Part shown: positions 8,847 to 17,400 of the stretch, piece after piece | Layout of the letters: each line of letters starts with the position of its first letter | Position numbering within the stretch: the stretch's first letter is position 1 | From: Neisseriaceae bacterium | GTDB lineage: Bacteria; Pseudomonadota; Gammaproteobacteria; Burkholderiales; Chromobacteriaceae | Direction: 5' to 3' | Length of the DNA stretch: 64,000 nt | NCBI GenBank assembly: GCA_027489245.1 | Contig: JAIYAC010000002.1 | Span: 124,001-188,000 of the forward strand | Notes under the pieces: generated by a model | What the model was told of the DNA's origin: nothing | Databases searched by the model: none | The model's input: only the letters and a program-made list of their open reading frames with translations | Program-made: the position numbers and the translations under genes

Positions 8847-9766
8847 GCTGCCTCCAGGTAGGCGCCGTGAATGGCGTCGCCCAGGCCGTGGATCTGGCTG
8901 AGAAACTGGGTGAGGTAGGTGTGCAGGCCGTCATCCAGAATGCTGTCGATCTGCCCGTAGCTCATTTCGGCGTGCAAGGTGGCGGCCAGCCGTTTGGCGC
9001 GGTGGCCGGTATCGCCCTTGATGCGCGGCAGCAGCTCGGCGATTTCGTCCACGCAGGCGCGCAGCGAGCGCGGCACGTCGGGGCGCAGGATGAGTAGCTC
9101 GGCTACGCGGCGCGAGCTGAGGGTGTCGCGGTACAGCTCGTGGTAGGCCTCGAAGGCACCCAGTGAGCGCAGCAGCGCGCCCCACAGGTAAAAGTCGGCC
9201 GCGCTGTCTTCTGCCTCGTTACCTACCAGGTGCGACTTCACGTTGATCAGCCGTGCGGTGTTGTCGGCGCGCTCCATGAAGGTGCCCAGGCGCACGAAAG
9301 AGAACGCGTCGTTGCGCTGGATGGTGCCGTAGGTGGTGCCGCGAAACAGGTGCGAGCGCTCTTTTACCCAGTCGAAAAAGCCGGCCAGCGGGCGGCCTTC
9401 CAGCGCCATCTGGCGGGCTTCCAGCCAGCTGGCGTTAATGCTTTCCCACATTTCACCGGTGATCTTGCCGCGCACGGCGTGGGCATTTTCGCGGGCGTAC
9501 TTCAGGCAGTTCACGATGCTGGCAGGGTTGGCCGCATCAAAGGTCATGAAGTGCATCACGTCGCCGGCGTACAGCTGCGGGTGGCGGGCGCGGCAGGCTT
9601 CCAGCGCGCCGGTGGTAGCCAGCGCGGCGGTGATGTCGCTGCCGCCGCGCGACTGGGGCAGCAAGGACAGGCTGTGGGTGACATCCAGAAGGCGCGCCAG
9701 GTTTTCGGCGCGTTCCATATAGCGGCTCATCCAGTACAGCTGGGATGCGGTGCGCGAGAGCATCAT
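8843..9766 (-). CDS. Alpha-E (DUF403) protein of the Anbu operon
   Basis: The 307-residue all-helical protein begins MLSRTASQLYWMSRYMERAENLARLLD, the alpha-E domain signature, with a second FMERADNTARL copy near residue 170. Alpha-E proteins regularly accompany circularly permuted ATP-grasp enzymes and are thought to take part in making or attaching a peptide-like product; the biochemistry is not settled. It overlaps both the ATP-grasp gene upstream and the GNAT gene downstream by 4 nt. Confidence 0.92.
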   Translation of the reverse strand: MMLSRTASQLYWMSRYMERAENLARLLDVTHSLSLLPQSRGGSDITAALATTGALEACRARHPQLYAGDVMHFMTFDAANPASIVNCLKYARENAHAVRGKITGEMWESINASWLEARQMALEGRPLAGFFDWVKERSHLFRGTTYGTIQRNDAFSFVRLGTFMERADNTARLINVKSHLVGNEAEDSAADFYLWGALLRSLGAFEAYHELYRDTLSSRRVAELLILRPDVPRSLRACVDEIAELLPRIKGDTGHRAKRLAATLHAEMSYGQIDSILDDGLHTYLTQFLSQIHGLGDAIHGAYLEAA

Positions 9767-11196
9767 GATTGGTCCTCCAGAATCCAGGTGTCCTTGGTGC
9801 CGCCGCCTTGCGACGAATTCACCACCAGCGAGCCTTCTTTCAGTGCCACGCGGGTCAGGCCGCCTGCCACCATGGTGATGTCACGCCCGGACAGCACAAA
9901 GGGGCGCAGGTCGATGTGGCGTGGCGCAATGCCGGATTCCACAAAGGTGGGGCAGGACGACAGGCACAGCGTGGGCTGGGCAATGTAGTTGTTGGGGTCG
10001 GCAATAATGCGTTGGCGGAAGTCTTCGATTTCGGCCGTGCTCGCGGCCGGGCCGATCAGCATGCCGTAGCCGCCGGCGCCGTGGACTTCTTTCACCACCA
10101 GCTCGTGCAGGTTGTTCAGCACGTGGTCCAGCTCGGCCGGGCGGCGGCACATCCAGGTGGGCACGTTTTGCAGCAGCGGCTCTTCGGACAGGTAAAAGCG
10201 GATCATGTCCGGTACGTAGGGGTAGATGGACTTGTCGTCTGCCACGCCGGTGCCGATGGCGTTGGCCAGGATCACGCCGCCAGCGCGGTAGACCGACAGC
10301 AGGCCCGGCACGCCCAGCATGCTGTCGCCACGGAAGGCCAGCGGGTCCAGGAAGGCGTCGTCGATGCGGCGGTAGATCACGTCTACCTGTTTGTTGCCGG
10401 CGGTGGTGCGCATGTACACGCGGTGGTTTTTGACGAACAGGTCTTGGCCTTCTACCAGCTCCACGCCCATTTGCTGTGCCAGGAAGGCGTGCTCGAAATA
10501 GGCGCTGTTGTGGTGGCCGGGGGTCATCACCACCACGGTGGGGTTATCTACCGCGCTGGCGTGGCGCAGGGTGTTCAGCAGCAGCGTGGGGTAGTGCTGC
10601 ACCGGCGCTACCGCGTGGCTGGCAAACAGCTCGGGGAACAGCCGCATCATCATCTTGCGGTTTTCCAGCATGTAGGACACGCCGGACGGTACGCGCAGGT
10701 TGTCTTCCAGCACGTAGAAGTTGCCATCGCTGTGGCGGATCACGTCTACGCCGGTAATGTGCGCGTAGATGCGGTGCGGCAGGTCCAGGCCCTGCATGGC
10801 CGGCTGATACTGGCTATTGGAAAACACCTGCTCGGCGGGAATCAGCCCGGCTTTCACGATGTGCTGTTCGTGGTAGATGTCGTGCAGGAAAGCGTTCAGC
10901 GCGGTAACGCGCTGGCGCATGCCTTTTTCCAGTGTCTGCCAGTCGCTGGCGGGGATGATGCGCGGCACGGTGTCGAACGGGATCAGCCGCTCGGCGCCGG
11001 AGTCGTCGCCGTACACGGCAAAGGTAATGCCCACGCGGTGGAACATCAGGTCGGCTTCGGCGCGCTTGCGCGCCAGGGTTTCGGGCGGCTGCGAGTGCAG
11101 CCAGCGCGCAAAGTCGCGGTAGTGCGGGCGGATGCCGCCGCTGTCGAGCAGCATCTCGTCGTAGTGGCCGGACTCGGGTAGGGTCAGGGCATGCAT
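9763..11196 (-). CDS. Circularly permuted type 2 ATP-grasp protein
   Basis: First gene of the Anbu operon, 477 residues. The DUF404/DUF407-type core is visible in GITFAVYGDDSGAERLIPFDTVPRII near the N-terminus, VYRRIDDAFLDPL in the middle, and HGAGGYGMLIGP in the C-terminal part. Such enzymes probably form an amide or peptide bond with ATP. Start 11196 is chosen because AGGAGA lies just upstream; the longer in-frame start at 11235 has none. The operon promoter should lie in 11197-11432, shared with the divergent GGDEF gene. Confidence 0.92.
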   Translation of the reverse strand: MHALTLPESGHYDEMLLDSGGIRPHYRDFARWLHSQPPETLARKRAEADLMFHRVGITFAVYGDDSGAERLIPFDTVPRIIPASDWQTLEKGMRQRVTALNAFLHDIYHEQHIVKAGLIPAEQVFSNSQYQPAMQGLDLPHRIYAHITGVDVIRHSDGNFYVLEDNLRVPSGVSYMLENRKMMMRLFPELFASHAVAPVQHYPTLLLNTLRHASAVDNPTVVVMTPGHHNSAYFEHAFLAQQMGVELVEGQDLFVKNHRVYMRTTAGNKQVDVIYRRIDDAFLDPLAFRGDSMLGVPGLLSVYRAGGVILANAIGTGVADDKSIYPYVPDMIRFYLSEEPLLQNVPTWMCRRPAELDHVLNNLHELVVKEVHGAGGYGMLIGPAASTAEIEDFRQRIIADPNNYIAQPTLCLSSCPTFVESGIAPRHIDLRPFVLSGRDITMVAGGLTRVALKEGSLVVNSSQGGGTKDTWILEDQS

Positions 11197-11432
11197 GGCA
11201 CTCTCCTGCGGTAGATGTCTTGTATTGAACAGCAAGCCCTGTGCCAGTGCGCGACGGGGTGTGTATGGGGGCTTTTGCCCCGAAATGACGCATGGAAAAG
11301 CCCCTTCGCAGGGGGTGCTTCATGCTGGTGCAATATGCCCCTGAATGGGCCGTGGTGTGGCGGGTGGACGGCGCTTGCCGTGTCATATTCGCCAGTCGTA
11401 TATTGCGAACTTCGACTTATCGAATTAAGCCT

Positions 11433-13031
11433 ATGGGCCCCGCTCCTTCTGATGTTCCCACCCCGCCACCGTCAGGTACGGCTGCCGCAGGGTGCTACCA
11501 GCCGCTACCGCTGGCTGCGTTGAGCGAGGCCGCTGGCCGCCCCCGCTGGCAGCTCGTATCGGCTTGGCTGCTCTCGCTCGCGGCTAGCTTGTGGCTAGGC
11601 GTGCTGCAGCTGAATGGCGGCTGGTATGGCTTTCAGATACATGCCGGCGAGCTGTCTTTTGTGCTGAGCATTTATCCGCCGCTGACGATCAGCACGCTGT
11701 GGGTGCTGTGCATCGGCTATGCCTGGGGGGCATCGCTCGCCTACCTTACCACCTTCATGGTGGGCATGTTGTCCGGTTTACCGGTGGGCTGGGCACTGGT
11801 GTTTGCGTTTGCCAACCCGCTGGGTTTGCTGGTGATGGCGCAGGTTTACCAGCACGTGCAAGTCAGCTACCTGCCGCGTACCCTGCCCGCGCTGATGTTT
11901 TTTATTACCATCAGCTTCATTTCCGGCATTGCCAGCGCCACCGGCTCGTTTATCTGGAGCTACTACAACGACTTGTCAGCGCTGGGGGCGTTTCAGGCCT
12001 GGCAGGGCTGGTGGGCGGGTAATTTTCTGCAAACCGTGGTGACGTGCGGGCCATTGCTCTTGCTGCTGGCGCCACCGCTGATGCGCTGGCGCCAGCAGCA
12101 CTGGCCCCGCTTTGGCCAGGCGCCAGCCATGGACCAGCGCTGGGCGTGGCTGGTGGCGCTGTTGTCGCTGGCCGGGGTCATTGCCTTTTTGTGGCTATCG
12201 TTCATGCTGGCCGACCGCAGTGTCATGGCCCTGCCCGGCAGTAGCGTGCAGCAGTGGCAGCAGCGCGCCATGCTGTACCGCGATTCGGCCCTGTCGGTGT
12301 ACTGGGTCATGTCCGTGCTGCTGTTCGCCATGGTGTTTCTGGGTTATCGCTTTTTTACCCAGCGCACGCTGCAGCTACGGCAGGCTGCCGAGCGCGTGGC
12401 CTACGAGCGCGATCTGGCCCTGCGCCGCCAGGGCGAGGCCGAGGTAGCGCGCAACGCGCTGCACCAGCTCAACCAGGAGCTGGCAGCCCGCATTCGCGAA
12501 GTCGAGCTGCTGCAGGCGCAGCTACGCGAACAGGCCATGCGCGACCCGCTGACCGGCCTGCACAACCGCCGTTACCTGCATCAGCGTTTGCCTGCTTTGC
12601 TGTTGTCAGCACAAACCGCCGGCCCGCAGCTGTGCGTGGTGCTGCTGGATCTGGATCATTTCAAGCGGGTAAACGACCAGCATGGCCACGCCACCGGCGA
12701 TGCGGTATTGCGGCACTTTGCTTCCCTGCTGCTGGCCGCGGTACGCCCTGCCGACGGGGTGGTGCGCTACGGTGGCGAAGAGTTCTTGCTGCTACTGCGC
12801 GGCTACCCTGCAGAGCAGGTCGATGCCTTGCTGCTCGGCGTGCAGGCGGCTTTGTCTGCCAGCAGTTTTGTGGTGCCTGCCGGGCAGCTAAGCGGGCTGG
12901 GCTTTTCGGCCGGCATCACCTTTAGCCGTGGTGTGAACGATAGCGAGGACGACTTGCTGCAGCAGGCCGACGACGCGTTATACCAGGCCAAGGCCGCCGG
13001 GCGGCGCACCTGGCGGCAGTACATGGGCTAG
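11433..13031 (+). CDS. Membrane diguanylate cyclase (MASE1-like sensor plus GGDEF)
   Basis: About eight hydrophobic segments fill the first 320 residues, in the style of MASE1 sensors. A short coiled coil follows (AERVAYERDLALRRQGEAE...REVELLQ), then a GGDEF domain. The active site reads GGEEF at about residues 447-451, and an RPAD sequence five residues upstream is an intact inhibitory RxxD site. It should synthesise c-di-GMP at the inner membrane with product inhibition. The start is uncertain; 11433 (MGPAPSD) avoids a run of atypical residues from an in-frame ATG at 11292. Confidence 0.88.
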   Translation: MGPAPSDVPTPPPSGTAAAGCYQPLPLAALSEAAGRPRWQLVSAWLLSLAASLWLGVLQLNGGWYGFQIHAGELSFVLSIYPPLTISTLWVLCIGYAWGASLAYLTTFMVGMLSGLPVGWALVFAFANPLGLLVMAQVYQHVQVSYLPRTLPALMFFITISFISGIASATGSFIWSYYNDLSALGAFQAWQGWWAGNFLQTVVTCGPLLLLLAPPLMRWRQQHWPRFGQAPAMDQRWAWLVALLSLAGVIAFLWLSFMLADRSVMALPGSSVQQWQQRAMLYRDSALSVYWVMSVLLFAMVFLGYRFFTQRTLQLRQAAERVAYERDLALRRQGEAEVARNALHQLNQELAARIREVELLQAQLREQAMRDPLTGLHNRRYLHQRLPALLLSAQTAGPQLCVVLLDLDHFKRVNDQHGHATGDAVLRHFASLLLAAVRPADGVVRYGGEEFLLLLRGYPAEQVDALLLGVQAALSASSFVVPAGQLSGLGFSAGITFSRGVNDSEDDLLQQADDALYQAKAAGRRTWRQYMG

Positions 13032-13141
13032 CCCGGCGCGGCAGCCCTATTCTGCTGCCTGCGGCCAACCTTGACGCGGGCGGAGCGTTGGCAATAAGCG
13101 CCAGCTTATGCAGGCAGCCATATCGATTTGCGGCATTTCTG

Positions 13142-13170
13142 TATATGATTTGTATTGGACAAATCATATA
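13142..13170. promoter_or_regulatory. 12-bp perfect dyad upstream of the SDR-photolyase operon
   Basis: Arms 13142-13153 (TATATGATTTGT) and 13159-13170 are perfect complements around a 5-base spacer. They lie 10 bases before the SDR start codon in an otherwise GC-rich region. The position suggests an operator overlapping the promoter or the ribosome-binding region. No regulator gene is adjacent to identify the binder. Confidence 0.55.
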
Positions 13171-13180
13171 GGCCACGGCC

Positions 13181-13927
13181 ATGCAAACCCTCTGGATTAC
13201 CGGCGCCACTGGCGCTATCGGCAGCGCGCTGGCACGGCGGCTATCGCCCGGCCACCGTTTGGTACTGAGCGCACGGCGTGAGCCCGAGCTGGCAGCGCTG
13301 GCAGCCAGCCTGCCCGGCGAGGTGCTACTGCGGCCGCTGGATACGCTGGACGCCGCCGCGGTACGCGACACGGTGGCAGGGTTGGCCGCAGAGGGCGTGG
13401 CGCTCACCGGCCTGGCCCACTGCGTGGGCAGCACGCTGATCCGCCCGCTGCACCTGACTGCCGAAGACGACGCCTGGCAGCTGATGCAGCACAACTGGCT
13501 CAGCGCCGTGCACGTGCTCAAAGCCTTTGTCGCCGCCGTGCTCAAGCACAAACAGCCGGCCAGCGCGGTGCTGGTGGGCTCGCTGGTGGCGCAGGCCGGC
13601 TTTCCCAACCACGAGGCCATCGCCAGCGCCAAGGCGGCGGTAGCGGCACTGGCGCAGAGCACCGCCGCCAGCTACGCCGAGCGCGGTATCCGCGTGAACT
13701 GCGTGCACCCCGGGCTGACGGTGTCGGCGCTATCGGCACGCCTCACCGGCACGCCGGAAGCCATCGCCCGCAACGCGCAGGCCAACCCGATGCAGCGCGT
13801 AGGCCAGGGTGACGACACGGCCGCGCTGATCGCCTTTCTGCTGTCGCCCGAGGCGGGCTGGATTACCGGCCAGAACATCGGTGTGGACGGTGGCCACGGC
13901 GTGATTCACCCCCTGCCCAAGGCATGA
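13181..13927 (+). CDS. SDR-family oxidoreductase lacking the catalytic tyrosine
   Basis: The 248-residue Rossmann-fold protein has the nucleotide-binding TGATGAIG motif at residues 7-14 and the C-terminal GWITGQNIGVDGGHG typical of classical SDRs. In place of the usual YxxxK there is IASAK (context NHEAIASAKAAV), so the Tyr is replaced by Ile while the Lys remains. Activity therefore may differ from classical reductases. The stop overlaps the photolyase start by 4 nt (ATGA), so the two proteins are made together; such SDR-photolyase pairs recur in proteobacteria. Confidence 0.9.
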   Translation: MQTLWITGATGAIGSALARRLSPGHRLVLSARREPELAALAASLPGEVLLRPLDTLDAAAVRDTVAGLAAEGVALTGLAHCVGSTLIRPLHLTAEDDAWQLMQHNWLSAVHVLKAFVAAVLKHKQPASAVLVGSLVAQAGFPNHEAIASAKAAVAALAQSTAASYAERGIRVNCVHPGLTVSALSARLTGTPEAIARNAQANPMQRVGQGDDTAALIAFLLSPEAGWITGQNIGVDGGHGVIHPLPKA

Positions 13928-15456
13928 GCTATAGCGTTGTCTGGTTCAAGCGCGACCTGCGCCTGGCCGACCACGCACCGCTATGCGCCGCCGCCGCGCG
14001 CGGCCCCGTGTTATGCCTGTACGTGGTGGAGCCGGGGCTGTGGCAGCAGCCGGACGCTTCGGCGCGGCAGTATCATTTCTTGCGCGAAAGCCTGCACGAC
14101 CTGGCCACCCAGCTGCGCGAGCGCGGCCTGCGCCTGTACGTGACGGTGGGCGAGATGGCCGAGGTACTGACCCGGCTGCACGCGCAGGCCCCGTTTGATG
14201 CGCTGTTTGCCCACGAGGAAACCGGCAACGACTGGACCTACCGCCGCGACATTGCCGTGGCGCGCTGGTGTGCGGCCAACCATGTGCAGTGGCGCGAGTG
14301 GCCGCAGTTTGGCGTGGTGCGTGGCCGCCTGAACCGCGACCACTGGCAGCCGCAGTGGGAAACCCTGATGGCCGCCCCGCTGCTACCGGTGCCGCCGCTG
14401 CAGCAAGCTGCCCTCAGCTGGCCGCCGGTGCACCTGCCGGGTGCAGCGGCACTGGGCTTGGGCGATGGCGACGCCCCTGCGCGGCAGCCCGGTGGCCGCC
14501 AGGCGGCGCTGGCGGTGCTGGAGGATTTTCTGCTGGATCGCGCGGCGCGCTACCGCGGTGGTATTTCGTCGCCGCTGTCTGCCCCCACGGCCTGCTCGCG
14601 TTTGTCGCCGTATCTGGCGCTGGGCTGCCTGTCGATGCGCGAGGTGGTGCAGGCCAGCCGCGCCACGCTGGCGCAGCTGCACGGTGACGCCACGGCCAGC
14701 CGCCGCGTGGCGGGCATTCGCGCCTTTATCAGCCGCCTGTACTGGCACTGCCACTTTATCCAGAAGCTGGAAAGCGAGCCGGCGCTGGAATGGCGCAACC
14801 TGCACCGCGGCTACGACGGGCTGCGTGAAAACGATTGGGACGAGGCGCGCTTTGCCGCCTGGCGCGACGGCCGCACCGGCTGGCCGCTGGTAGACGCCTG
14901 TATCGCCATGCTGCGCCATACCGGCTGGCTGAACTTTCGCATGCGCGCCATGCTGGTGTCGGTGGCCGCCTACCCGCTGTGGCTGCACTGGCGGCCGGTG
15001 GGGCTGTGGCTGGCGCAGCAGTTTGTCGATTACGAGCCGGGCATCCACTGGAGCCAGCTGCAGATGCAGTCCGGCACCACCGGCATCAATGTGCCGCGCA
15101 TCTACAACCCGCTCAAACAGGCGCGCGAGCACGACCCATACGGCCGTTTTGTGCGGCAGTGGCTGCCACCGCTGCGCCGGGTACCCGACGTGTGGCTGTT
15201 CGAGCCGTGGCGCATGCCGCCCGACATCCAGGCGCGTTGCGGCGTACAGGTTGGCCGCGACATTCCGCAGCCGCTGGTGGACGTAGAGGCTGCCACCCGC
15301 GAGGCCAAGGCGCGGCTGTTTGCGCTGCGTGCCCGGCCCGAGGTGCGCGCCGGCAAAGCCGCCATCGTGACGCGGCACGGCTCGCGCAAGCGCGGTGCAG
15401 CCGGTGGCCGCCGCCAGCCGCCGGCCACGCCCGGCCAGTTGAGCCTGGACTGGTAG
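13924..15456 (+). CDS. Cryptochrome/photolyase family protein
   Basis: The 510-residue protein has the N-terminal antenna domain starting VVWFKRDLRLADHAPL and a C-terminal FAD-binding domain (YRGGISSPLSAPTACSRLSPYLALGCLS ... DACIAMLRHTGWLNFRMRAMLVS ... DYEPGIHWSQLQMQSG). It is expected to use FAD and light to repair pyrimidine dimers or to act as a light sensor; I cannot tell these apart by sequence alone. It differs clearly from the Cry-DASH protein encoded 2 kb downstream. The basic Pro/Arg-rich C-terminal tail is an extension. Confidence 0.9.
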   Translation: MSYSVVWFKRDLRLADHAPLCAAAARGPVLCLYVVEPGLWQQPDASARQYHFLRESLHDLATQLRERGLRLYVTVGEMAEVLTRLHAQAPFDALFAHEETGNDWTYRRDIAVARWCAANHVQWREWPQFGVVRGRLNRDHWQPQWETLMAAPLLPVPPLQQAALSWPPVHLPGAAALGLGDGDAPARQPGGRQAALAVLEDFLLDRAARYRGGISSPLSAPTACSRLSPYLALGCLSMREVVQASRATLAQLHGDATASRRVAGIRAFISRLYWHCHFIQKLESEPALEWRNLHRGYDGLRENDWDEARFAAWRDGRTGWPLVDACIAMLRHTGWLNFRMRAMLVSVAAYPLWLHWRPVGLWLAQQFVDYEPGIHWSQLQMQSGTTGINVPRIYNPLKQAREHDPYGRFVRQWLPPLRRVPDVWLFEPWRMPPDIQARCGVQVGRDIPQPLVDVEAATREAKARLFALRARPEVRAGKAAIVTRHGSRKRGAAGGRRQPPATPGQLSLDW

Positions 15457-15492
15457 CGTGCGCGCCGCCCGGTTGGCCGCCCGCACAAAACA

Positions 15493-15527
15493 ACACGGCC
15501 GCGCCCTGTTGCCAGGGGCGGCCGTGT
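15493..15527. terminator. Bidirectional hairpin between the photolyase gene and azoR
   Basis: A GC-rich stem of about 13 bp with one bulge (ACACGGCCGC... paired with ...GCGGCCGTGT) lies between convergent stop codons. Confidence 0.65.
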
Positions 15528-15544
15528 CGGTCAGCGCAAGGTGC

Positions 15545-16147
15545 TTAAGCGGCAGCAATGGCGGCTTCGGCAGCGGCCAGGGCGGCAGCCTTGGCATCCG
15601 GGCCCATGGCCACGCCTTCAGCGCGCACGAAGGACACGTCGGTAATGCCCAGGAAGCCCAGCACGGTCTTCAGGTAGTCTTCCTGGAAGTCCATCTGCTG
15701 GCCTTGCTCGTTGCTGTACACGCCGCCACGGGCCGATACCACGTACACCTTTTTGCCACCGGCCAGGCCTACCGGGCCGGTTTCGGTGTACTTGAAGGTG
15801 CGGCCGGCCACGGCCACGCGGTCGATCCACGCTTTCAGCTGCGACGGCACGCCAAAGTTGTACATCGGGGCGCCGATGACCAGCACGTCGGCGGCCAGGA
15901 ATTCGGCGATCAGCGCGTCGCTGCGGGCGGCTTCGGCTTGCTGCAGCGCGCTCCAGTCGGCTTTGTCGGTAAAGGCAGCGCCCAGGATTTCGCCGGACAG
16001 GTGCGGAATCTCGTTGGCGGCCAGGTCGTGGTAGGTCACCTGGGCACCGGCGTGGCGGGCGGTCAGGCTGTTTACCAGCGCCTGGGTCAGGCCGCGGCTT
16101 ACCGAGTTGGTGGCGAGGATGCTGGAATCGAGGTGCAGGATGTTCAT
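15545..16147 (-). CDS. azoR: FMN-dependent NADH-azoreductase
   Basis: The 200-residue flavodoxin-like quinone/azo reductase shows the N-terminal ILHLDSSI motif, the FMN-binding PMYNFGVPSQLKAWIDRV segment and the GLAGGKKVYVVSARGG loop. It reduces quinones and azo compounds with NADH and protects against thiol and quinone stress. It is divergent from a LysR gene in the classic azoR/regulator arrangement. The 120-bp gap between them contains an 11-bp palindrome (16234-16244) that could belong to the LysR site. Confidence 0.94.
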   Translation of the reverse strand: MNILHLDSSILATNSVSRGLTQALVNSLTARHAGAQVTYHDLAANEIPHLSGEILGAAFTDKADWSALQQAEAARSDALIAEFLAADVLVIGAPMYNFGVPSQLKAWIDRVAVAGRTFKYTETGPVGLAGGKKVYVVSARGGVYSNEQGQQMDFQEDYLKTVLGFLGITDVSFVRAEGVAMGPDAKAAALAAAEAAIAAA

Positions 16148-16269
16148 GGTGCGGCTCCGTTGGGGGGTGTGTGCCGCACGCTGCGGCGATGTGTGTACTG
16201 TAAATCTGCGACCAATCGCGCACTAGACCGCTAGAATCGGATTCATTGTTCCACTGGCGAGACAATGCC

Positions 16270-17208
16270 ATGCAAGACCTGAATGATTTGCTGTTTTTTG
16301 CCAAGGTCGTCGAGCACGGCGGCTTTAACGCCGCCAGCCGTCAGCTGGGCGTGCCCAAGTCGCGACTGTCGCGGCGCGTGGCCGAGCTGGAAGCGCGCAT
16401 CGGCGTACGCCTGCTACAGCGCACCACGCGGCGGCTGGCGCTGACCGACGTGGGCGCGCAGTACTACCGCCACTGCCAGGCCATGCTGGCCGAGGCCGAG
16501 GCGGCCGAAGAAACCATCGCCCGCCACACCGCCGAGCCGCGCGGCCTAGTGCGCGTGAGCTGCCCGGAGCTGCTGGCCAAGACCCTGCTGGCGCCGCTGC
16601 TGCCCGCCTTCATGGCGCGCTACCCGCAGGTGCGCATCGCGCTGGAGGTGACCGGCCGCCGCGTGGACCTGATCAACGACGGCATCGACGTCGCGCTGCG
16701 TGTGCGGCAGCGGCTGGACGACAGCGCCAGCATCGTTGCGCGGCCGCTGGCGCCCAGTGAAAGCGCGCTGGTGGCCAGCCCGGCGTTGATTGCCGCCCAG
16801 GGTTGGCCGCCGCACCCGGCGGCGCTCACCACCTGGCCGGCGCTGGTAATGAGCCGCCCCGACGGCCGTGGCGAATGGCCGCTGCTGGACGAAGTGGGCC
16901 AGCTCACCCGGCTGGACATCGCCGAACCGCGGCTGATGACCGACGACCTGCTGGTGCTGCGCGAAGCCGCCATCGCCGGCTGCGGCGTGGCGCTGCTGCC
17001 GCTGATGGTGTGCCACGACGCGCTGGCCGACGGCCGCCTGCAGCGCGTGCTGCCCGGCTACCGCACGCCGGACGGCATCCTGCACGCCGCGTTTCCCGGG
17101 CGCCGCCACCTGATACCGGCGGTGCGTTGTTTTATCGATTTTCTGGTGGAGGCCATACCGCCGCAGCTGGCGCGTTGCGAAACGCACGGCTTGCCGCTGC
17201 CCGGTTGA
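16270..17208 (+). CDS. LysR-family regulator, probably of azoR
   Basis: The 312-residue LysR-type protein begins MQDLNDLLFFAKVVEHGGFNAASRQLGVPKSRLSRRVAELE, a winged helix of the subgroup that controls quinone-responsive azoR/qacA-type genes. The effector-binding domain follows (RGLVRVSCPELLAKTLLAPLLPAF). Start 16270 was chosen over 16246 because it gives the standard LysR N-terminus. It is divergent from azoR, so it most likely regulates that gene and itself. Confidence 0.9.
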   Translation: MQDLNDLLFFAKVVEHGGFNAASRQLGVPKSRLSRRVAELEARIGVRLLQRTTRRLALTDVGAQYYRHCQAMLAEAEAAEETIARHTAEPRGLVRVSCPELLAKTLLAPLLPAFMARYPQVRIALEVTGRRVDLINDGIDVALRVRQRLDDSASIVARPLAPSESALVASPALIAAQGWPPHPAALTTWPALVMSRPDGRGEWPLLDEVGQLTRLDIAEPRLMTDDLLVLREAAIAGCGVALLPLMVCHDALADGRLQRVLPGYRTPDGILHAAFPGRRHLIPAVRCFIDFLVEAIPPQLARCETHGLPLPG

Positions 17209-17250
17209 TCTGGCACCGCGTGCGCCGCCACCACAGCAAGGAGAGCAAGC

Positions 17251-17400
17251 ATGAAAATGCGCAAGAAAGCCGACCTGCCCAGCAAGGTGTGCGCCGCCTG
17301 TGGCCGCCCGTTTAGCTGGCGCAAAAAATGGCAGGCCGTGTGGGATGAGGTGAAGTACTGCTCCGACCGCTGCCGCCACACGCGCCGGAGCGCGTCATGA
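17251..17400 (+). CDS. DUF2256 zinc-ribbon-like small protein
   Basis: The 49-residue protein has two Cys pairs, CAAC near residue 14 and CSDRC near residue 37, with the Trp-rich WRKKWQAVWDEVKYC segment between them. This is the DUF2256 pattern, which is commonly found next to or fused to cryptochromes. AAGGAGAG lies 6-7 bases before the ATG. The stop overlaps the Cry-DASH start by 4 nt (ATGA). The function is unknown; the context suggests a partner of Cry-DASH. Confidence 0.88.
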   Translation: MKMRKKADLPSKVCAACGRPFSWRKKWQAVWDEVKYCSDRCRHTRRSAS

